Assembly (NCBI GenBank): GCA_030917725.1
Contig: JAUPUE010000033.1
Location: forward strand, 1 to 5,400
DNA from: Patescibacteria group bacterium
GTDB taxonomy: Bacteria; Patescibacteriota; Minisyncoccia; Phycocordibacterales; EsbW-18
Direction: 5' to 3'
DNA length: 5,400 nt
Shown here: positions 1 to 3,727 of the stretch, piece by piece
How the letters are laid out: the number at the start of each line of letters is the position of its first letter
Numbering within the stretch: position 1 is the stretch's first letter
Translations under genes and position numbers: made by a program
The notes under the pieces: generated by a model
The model's database searches: none
What the model was told of the DNA's origin: nothing
What the model saw: only the letters and a program-made list of their open reading frames with translations

Positions 1-122
1 TAGTCTCTGGTGACACTCCAAATCTATGGCGCAGAGCGGAGTGGATCCGGGTTTTTCCGAGCTTGCGAGGACAAAACACGGACCACGTAGCGAAAGTCAT
101 ACCCAAGACATCAATGCGCTAA
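1..122. other. Unassigned left edge with partial open frames on both strands
   Basis: No recognisable gene. On the plus strand a frame is open from position 3 to a TAA at 120-122 (39 codons, ending in PKTSMR); if real it would be the tail of a gene entering from the left and would overlap the comF 3' end by 12 nt, tail to tail. On the minus strand an ATG at 100-98 opens a frame that runs off the left edge (33 codons, starting MTFATWSVFCPRK); it lies 10 nt after the comF stop, so it could equally be a downstream operon partner. Both peptides are rich in Arg and Pro and I recognise neither. A small hairpin CGGA/TCCG (37-49) is followed on the plus strand by GG and five T (52-56), too weak to call a terminator. 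The strand cannot be decided from this window. Confidence 0.25.
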
Positions 123-761
123 CGCAAAACAGCCTACGCTCCGCGCACCAGCCGCCCGCAATACGCGGGCGGCTTCGCGTATGGTTGAGCCGGTGGTGAT
201 GACATCGTCGACGATGAGGATGTCGCGATCGACGACGCGGTGAGGTTCTTTGACTTCGAACGCACCAATGATATTTTTTGCGCGTTCGCTTCGCGTGCGT
301 GCTTTCGTTTGGCTTTGTGTGAATGCGGTGCGGGTGACACAGAGTTCGTCGTAGTCGATGTCGTCCGAGAAGCGCCGTGCGATTGCTTCGGCAATTAGTG
401 CGCTTTGGTTGTATCCGCGCTCGAGATGTCGGGAGAAGCTCACTGGAATCGGAACGATTAGGAGCTTTTGCTGTGAGCCGCCGATAATCTGCGTGATGGT
501 ATCTTCTGACCGATCTGCGAACCACTGAGCAACGTCTGTGTTTCCGTCGTACTTAAGTGATTTGATTGCGGCGCGGATATGTTCATCTCGATATGCATAG
601 ACCGCTTGCCCATTGATTGAGTTGAGGATGTCGTCATGGATGGCGGGGAGGGGAGAATGGTTGCCGCTCAATAATTCGTCCGTAAGACTCTTGCGGGGAA
701 GCGAATCCATCGCAGGAAAAGCGATATCAAGGAGTTTTGCCGCTATGTCGCGTAGGCGCAT
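111..761 (-). CDS. comF: ComF family phosphoribosyltransferase-like protein (competence), lacking the zinc finger
   Basis: A 216-residue protein with the type I phosphoribosyltransferase fold of the ComF/GntX family, which is tied to uptake of transforming DNA in naturally competent bacteria; the reaction in vivo is unsettled. Visible family blocks: AYRDEHIRAAIKSLKYDGN (56-74), matching the ComF lead-in to the fold; VPIPVSFSRHLERGYNQS (103-120), the conserved P-x-xxR-x-RGYNQ block; RTRSERAKNIIGAF (155-168); and the PRPP-binding loop ILIVDDVITTGST (181-193) with the acidic pair D185-D186. ComF proteins usually begin with a four-cysteine zinc finger just after an LLDxxFP segment. Here that segment is present (KLLDIAFPAMD, 9-19), but no cysteine follows until C141, so the finger is absent. 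The ATG is at 761-759 with no Shine-Dalgarno before it; a promoter-like site suggests leaderless expression. It is cytoplasmic and divergent from the pilus operon. The family assignment is secure; the exact role is inferred. Confidence 0.9.
   Translation of the reverse strand: MRLRDIAAKLLDIAFPAMDSLPRKSLTDELLSGNHSPLPAIHDDILNSINGQAVYAYRDEHIRAAIKSLKYDGNTDVAQWFADRSEDTITQIIGGSQQKLLIVPIPVSFSRHLERGYNQSALIAEAIARRFSDDIDYDELCVTRTAFTQSQTKARTRSERAKNIIGAFEVKEPHRVVDRDILIVDDVITTGSTIREAARVLRAAGARSVGCFALAH
150..174. repeat. Strong GC hairpin inside the comF 3' end
   Basis: GCCGCCCGC (151-159) and GCGGGCGGC (165-173) are perfect inverted copies around a 5-nt loop, and A150/T174 adds a tenth pair. It lies within comF codons for REAARVLRAAGAR, about 40 nt before the stop. 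These residues are common at this place in phosphoribosyltransferases, so the symmetry may be a by-product of Ala/Arg codons. No T-run follows on either strand, so I do not call it a terminator. Confidence 0.5.
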
Positions 762-793
762 GAGGTTCTATATATGATAGGAAGCCAACCTCA
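761..793. repeat. Inverted repeat TGAGGTT-N19-AACCTCA across the comF promoter and start
   Basis: TGAGGTT (761-767) and AACCTCA (787-793) are exact inverted copies 19 nt apart. One arm abuts the comF start codon and the other lies in its proposed -35 region, so the pair brackets the core promoter. That placement would suit a dimeric repressor site, but 7-bp arms can arise by chance and no regulator gene is in the window. Confidence 0.35.
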
Positions 794-794
794 A
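767..794 (-). promoter_or_regulatory. Probable comF promoter, near-leaderless
   Basis: Read on the minus strand, a TTGAGG (794-789) and a TATAGA (772-767) are 16 nt apart, which is close to a sigma-70 type arrangement. A start about 7 nt past the -10 box would fall at about 761, on the A of the comF ATG, implying a leaderless mRNA. This agrees with the lack of a Shine-Dalgarno sequence (AGAACCTC precedes the ATG). An overlapping TATCAT/TATATA offers alternative -10 choices. Confidence 0.4.
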
Positions 795-822
795 AGAAAC
801 GCTTTATCATCCTTTTATCTCC

Positions 823-849
823 TTGACCTGTCCGAGGGTGTTGTATACT
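823..849 (+). promoter_or_regulatory. Probable promoter of the pilus operon, near-leaderless pilM start
   Basis: TTGACC (823-828) and TATACT (844-849) resemble sigma-70 -35 and -10 boxes, with a rather short 15-nt spacer. The -10 box ends 10 nt before the pilM ATG at 860, so transcription would start about 3 to 5 nt before the ATG. No Shine-Dalgarno is present (GAATCACTAC precedes the ATG). The T-A rich hexamer about 10 nt upstream of a start codon is the arrangement described for leaderless bacterial genes. The downstream half (GGGTG-N3-TATACT) recurs before pilN. Confidence 0.5.
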
Positions 850-859
850 GAATCACTAC

Positions 860-1987
860 ATGTCGCTTTTCTCGGACAAGCTCAAGGGCCTGACATCTGA
901 CATCTTTTCGAAAAAAGAAAAGAGCGTTCTTGGTATCGATATCAGCTCGTCGACCATCAAAGTGGTTCAGCTTGGACGAAGCAAAGGGAAAGCGGTTCTC
1001 GAGACATATGGTGAACTCGCGCTCGGTCCCTATGCCGGTGTTGACGCGGGTCGCGCCACGAGTCTTCCAACGCAGAAGCTTGGTGAGGCCGTTGCGGATC
1101 TTATTCGTGAAGCCAAGGGAACAGCGACAGCCTGTGGTGTAGCAATGCCACTCTCAGCGAGCCTCATCAATGTGATTGAGATGCCCGATGTTGGTGAAGA
1201 CAAGCTCAAGAGTATGGTGCCTATCGAGGTACGCAAATACATTCCCGTCGCTATCAGCGAAGTGGTGCTCGATTGGCGCGTTGTACCGCGCATCCTTGCA
1301 GACACTGCACGACCTGATGCAGCTGCAGATGAAAAGAACCGTAAGGCCGAAGTTCTTACGGTCGCCGTTCACAAAGACACACTCACGCGCTATCACGAGG
1401 TAATGAAGGTCGCCAACCTCGTTCCGAGCTTTTATGAGATCGAGGTGTTTAGCACAATTCGCGCTTCGCTTGAAGAAGACCTGTCACCGACGATGATCAT
1501 GGGGCTTGGTGCAGGAAGCACGAAGGTTTACATCGTTGATCGCAAAGTGTTGCGCGAGTCACATATCATCAATCGCGGCTCACAAGAAATCACACTCGCC
1601 ATTTCGCGCGCAATGGGCGTCACAGAAGTCCGCGCCGAAGAACTCAAGCGTACCTACGGCGTCGTCAAACAGGGAACCGACACCGATGTTGCCGAGATTG
1701 CTTCGCTCGTGCTCGACTCCATCTTCACCGAATCGCGCCACATTATGGAGAGTTACCAAAAGAAGCATTCACGGAATATTGGCAAGGTCCTACTCACCGG
1801 TGGTGGCATTATGCTTCCTGGTATTGTCGAGCGCGCAAAGACAGTCTTTCAAACAGACGTTTCTATCGCAGATCCATTCCGCAAGGTAGAAGCCCCAGCA
1901 TTCCTCGATAACGTTCTCAAGAGTGTCGGCCCCGACTTCGACGTCGCAATCGGTGTTGCATTGCGCAGATTGGAGGAGGAGGCGTAG
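860..1987 (+). CDS. pilM: Type IV pilus assembly protein PilM (actin-like ATPase fold)
   Basis: A 375-residue cytoplasmic protein of the PilM/FtsA-like actin superfamily, which binds the N-terminal tail of PilN and links the inner-membrane alignment complex to the cytoplasmic side of the pilus machine. Visible motifs: start MSLFS, typical for the family; phosphate-1 loop VLGIDISSSTIKVVQL (23-38, D27 present); the PilM-specific EVRKYIPVAISEVVLDW; phosphate-2 loop GLGAGSTKVYIV (215 on); and the adenosine motif LLTGGGIMLPGI (311-322). In most relatives the phosphate-2 loop begins Asp-x-Gly; here that position is Gly215, so nucleotide hydrolysis may be reduced or lost. No membrane segment is seen. 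Length is slightly above the usual 350 or so. First gene of the operon, 71 nt before pilN. The ATG at 860 fits the family N-terminus and the promoter spacing. Confidence 0.95.
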   Translation: MSLFSDKLKGLTSDIFSKKEKSVLGIDISSSTIKVVQLGRSKGKAVLETYGELALGPYAGVDAGRATSLPTQKLGEAVADLIREAKGTATACGVAMPLSASLINVIEMPDVGEDKLKSMVPIEVRKYIPVAISEVVLDWRVVPRILADTARPDAAADEKNRKAEVLTVAVHKDTLTRYHEVMKVANLVPSFYEIEVFSTIRASLEEDLSPTMIMGLGAGSTKVYIVDRKVLRESHIINRGSQEITLAISRAMGVTEVRAEELKRTYGVVKQGTDTDVAEIASLVLDSIFTESRHIMESYQKKHSRNIGKVLLTGGGIMLPGIVERAKTVFQTDVSIADPFRKVEAPAFLDNVLKSVGPDFDVAIGVALRRLEEEA

Positions 1988-2012
1988 AAACTGTGCACAA
2001 CTCATAGCATCT

Positions 2013-2034
2013 CTGTGTGCGGGTGGTTTATACT
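2013..2034 (+). promoter_or_regulatory. Possible internal promoter before pilN (copy of the pilM promoter element)
   Basis: The block GGGTG-N3-TATACT (2021-2034) matches the pilM promoter block (836-849) at 12 of 14 positions, and extending left to 2013 and 828 gives 17 of 22. There is no good -35 hexamer at the matching place (CATCTC at 2008-2013). A transcript from TATACT would start near 2041, giving about 18 nt of leader before the ATG at 2059. A second T-A hexamer, TATATC (2043-2048), lies exactly 10 nt before that ATG, the same distance as TATACT from the pilM ATG. The rest of the 71-nt gap holds only an 8-bp palindrome TGTGCACA (1992-1999). Confidence 0.35.
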
Positions 2035-2058
2035 ATGAACGATATATCTCGCTCTTTC

Positions 2059-2757
2059 ATGGCAGAACAGTTCCAAACATCATTCATACCCAAGAAGACG
2101 TTCGATGTCGGACCTGCACCAAAAGCAACCGGCTCTTCGGTGTCGGCAATCCTCTCATTCGTTGCCGTCATCATGCTGGTGCTCTCTGTTGTGGGTGCTA
2201 CTGGTGTTTTCCTCTACGAACGATTCCTTCTGACATCTATCAAAAACAAGGAGGCAACACTCGAACAGGCCAAGGGTGCTTTTGAGCCGGAGCTCATTCG
2301 TGAACTTGCCCGTGTAGACGCCAAATTCACAATTGGTGAAAAACTTCTTGAAAATCACGTTGCTCCATCGGGGCTGCTCGATCTTCTCGAAGACGTCACC
2401 CTTGAGACGGTCCGTTTTACGAGCTTTTCATATTTGTCTGATCCCGAAGGACTTCGTCTCGTCATGCAGGGTGAGGCACGCTCATTCGCATCGGTTGCAT
2501 TGCAGTCCGATGAGCTCGGTCGTAATCGATCGCTCCGCGATACCGCCTTTTCAGGTCTCACACTCGATGAGCGTGGCAATGTTGAATTTACGGTAAGTGC
2601 ACTTGTTGATCCGACACTCGTTTCATATCGTGAGCGTGCCGTAGAGGGTGGAAGTGCATTTTTTGAAGTTGAGCCTTCGTCGGGTGAGGTTGCGGGAGCT
2701 TCAATAGAAGCGGAGGGTCAAGAAACTGATGACTCCGTAATAGCTAACAGCCACTAG
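2059..2757 (+). CDS. pilN: PilN-like type IV pilus assembly protein
   Basis: A 232-residue single-pass membrane protein. PilN joins PilM through a short cytoplasmic tail and pairs with PilO outside the membrane. The tail TSFIPKKTFD (7-16) stands where the PilM-binding INLLP-type motif sits in other PilN proteins. One hydrophobic segment (about 28-52) is followed by a helical stretch with coiled-coil character (about 54-100) and a compact alpha/beta domain (about 105-192). The last 40 residues are acidic and low-complexity (SSGEVAGASIEAEGQETDD). In-frame alternative starts are ATG at 2035 (8 residues more) and GTG at 2017 (14 more). I prefer 2059 because the tail then starts close to FIPKK and because the promoter-like TATACT overlaps the upstream region; no start has a Shine-Dalgarno. 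Assignment rests on topology, the tail motif and gene order more than on strong sequence identity. Confidence 0.82.
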   Translation: MAEQFQTSFIPKKTFDVGPAPKATGSSVSAILSFVAVIMLVLSVVGATGVFLYERFLLTSIKNKEATLEQAKGAFEPELIRELARVDAKFTIGEKLLENHVAPSGLLDLLEDVTLETVRFTSFSYLSDPEGLRLVMQGEARSFASVALQSDELGRNRSLRDTAFSGLTLDERGNVEFTVSALVDPTLVSYRERAVEGGSAFFEVEPSSGEVAGASIEAEGQETDDSVIANSH

Positions 2758-2761
2758 CTAT
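2740..2761 (+). promoter_or_regulatory. Small hairpin joining the pilN stop and pilO start
   Basis: ATAGCTA (2740-2746) pairs with TAGCTAT (2755-2761) around an 8-nt loop. The 3' arm contains the pilN TAG stop (2755-2757) and the A and T of the pilO ATG (2760-2762). A ribosome finishing pilN would open the stem, so the structure could couple pilO translation to pilN, in keeping with the 2-nt gap and the lack of a Shine-Dalgarno. The stem is short and A-T rich, so it may be weak. Confidence 0.35.
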
Positions 2762-3302
2762 GAAAAACATCATTAGCATCGTTCTCATCATTCTTGCCAT
2801 AACGCTTTTTGCGCTCTTTACGAATCCGCGTTATGCATCGGTGCGCGAATTGTCGGTTGAGCAGCAGCGTTTTGACGACGCACTCGATCGCTCTAAGGAG
2901 CTCGTGGCACTCCGCGATGCACTTTTGTCAAAATACAACAGCATCCAGAGCGAAGATCTTGAGCGCATCAGCACGATGTTGCCAGATAGTATTGACACTG
3001 TGCGTCTTATTATCGACATCAATACACTCGCATCCCGCTATGGTATGTCGCTTGGGAATATCTCGATTGGGTCGCCCGACGAGGTGCAGGCTGATGGTGC
3101 TCTTGGACCATCGTCCGATGATTTTGGTCGACTCTCGCTTTCTTTCACGGTTCTGTCGACCTATGATCGATTCCGCGCTTTCCTCACAGATCTCGAACGC
3201 AGTCTTCGCCTCGTTGATGTCACATCGCTTTCATTTGGTTCGCCCGGACAAAGCGGTATGACATCGTACCAGGTGACGTTCACAACGTATTGGTTGAAGT
3301 AA
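2760..3302 (+). CDS. pilO: PilO-like type IV pilus assembly protein
   Basis: A 180-residue single-pass membrane protein that would pair with PilN in the alignment complex. It has a hydrophobic N-terminal segment (about 4-20), a charged helical stretch with coiled-coil character (about 28-66), then a ferredoxin-like PilO domain. Family features: ISTMLPDSIDTVRLIIDIN (70-88), matching the PilO pattern of Leu-Pro followed by a helix selecting 'll..l...a...gl'; and YDRFRAFLTDLERSLRLVDV (135-154), matching the PilO 'y..l..Fl..Le...rii.v' helix. The protein is a little shorter than most PilO. It starts 2 nt after the pilN stop with no Shine-Dalgarno, which suggests translational coupling. Call based on fold pattern and operon position. 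Confidence 0.87.
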   Translation: MKNIISIVLIILAITLFALFTNPRYASVRELSVEQQRFDDALDRSKELVALRDALLSKYNSIQSEDLERISTMLPDSIDTVRLIIDINTLASRYGMSLGNISIGSPDEVQADGALGPSSDDFGRLSLSFTVLSTYDRFRAFLTDLERSLRLVDVTSLSFGSPGQSGMTSYQVTFTTYWLK

Positions 3303-3307
3303 AAATT

Positions 3308-3652
3308 ATGAACCCTCTTCTCAAGAAAATCCTCATCGCGGTCGGTATCCTCCTCGTCATCTTTGTGGCGTATCGTATGTTCTTTGCGAGCGAACCCGAA
3401 GCTCCACTTTCATCAGAGACAGTGAGCGGTCTTCCTGTCGAAGATGGTGACTTGCTTTCACTCTTGCTTCAACTCAAGTCGCTCACACTCTCTGACGCGT
3501 TGCTCGCTGACCCGACATTTGTGACACTTCAAGATTTTACTGTTGAGCTCGCGCCGGAGCCGGTGGGACGTCGCAATCCGTTTGCGGTAATCGGCGCTGC
3601 CGAAACTCCGGTTGCGACGACGACGTCGACGACAACGCCTGCTACGCCGTAG
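3308..3652 (+). CDS. Small PilP-like membrane-anchored pilus protein
   Basis: A 114-residue protein with a hydrophobic N-terminal segment (about 8-27), a linker, a helical part (LLSLLLQLKSLTLSDALL, 49-66) and the block DFTVELAPEPVGRRNPFAVIG (76-96). The GRRNPF motif (87-92) resembles the G-R-x-PF signature at which PilP's conserved region begins, and the gene sits where pilP lies in pilMNOP operons. Unlike classical PilP there is no lipobox cysteine (there is no cysteine at all), and the beta domain that contacts PilQ is missing, as expected if there is no outer-membrane secretin. The tail is Thr-rich (TTTSTTTPATP), coded by a run of ACG-like triplets at about 3614-3640. ATG at 3308 follows the pilO stop by 5 nt; an in-frame TTG at 3290 overlapping pilO is less likely. 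I am sure of the gene, less so of the name. Confidence 0.75.
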   Translation: MNPLLKKILIAVGILLVIFVAYRMFFASEPEAPLSSETVSGLPVEDGDLLSLLLQLKSLTLSDALLADPTFVTLQDFTVELAPEPVGRRNPFAVIGAAETPVATTTSTTTPATP

Positions 3653-3657
3653 TTCCA

Positions 3658-3727
3658 AGGATGTCAGTAGTCAGGTTGTCGTTAGATGACTCCCTGACAT
3701 CCTGATTCCTTCTTACAACCCATGTCA
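3658..3727 (+). promoter_or_regulatory. Structured pilP-like/pilB intergenic RNA, possible attenuator or start-codon switch
   Basis: AGGATGTCAG (3658-3667) and CTGACATCCT (3694-3703) form a perfect 10-bp stem; inside it AGTCA (3669-3673) and TGACT (3687-3691) add 5 bp, leaving a 13-nt loop. The downstream sequence GATTCCTTCTT is pyrimidine-rich but has no T-run, so this is a poor intrinsic terminator. The 3' arm contains TGACAT (3695-3700), which can instead pair with ATGTCA at 3722-3727, that is, the pilB start codon and its second codon. The 5' arm holds the same hexamer ATGTCA (3661-3666), so the two copies compete for one partner. GTCAGG (3670-3675) with CCTGAC (3693-3698) is a further alternative. 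Seen directly; function is inferred. Confidence 0.5.

Noticed and set aside
150..174. GC hairpin as a terminator for comF or for a gene entering from the left
   Set aside because: It is within comF coding sequence and no T-run follows on either strand; the conserved Ala/Arg codons can explain the symmetry.
97..525. 142-codon open frame on the minus strand
   Set aside because: It lies inside comF on the same strand in another frame, and its product is Arg/His-rich with no recognisable motif; comF has clear family blocks.
1506..1889. 127-codon plus-strand frame inside pilM, and a 150-codon frame inside pilO (2809-3261)
   Set aside because: Shadow frames within well-supported genes; Ser/Arg/Cys-rich products and no start context.
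1992..1999. TGTGCACA palindrome as an operator or DnaA box
   Set aside because: A single 8-bp palindrome with no second copy nearby and no match to the DnaA consensus.
3658..3703. Stem-loop as a standard rho-independent terminator ending the pilM-P operon
   Set aside because: The stem is good but the following bases (GATTCCTTCTT) lack a T-run, and pilB belongs to the same assembly system; kept as a regulatory structure instead.
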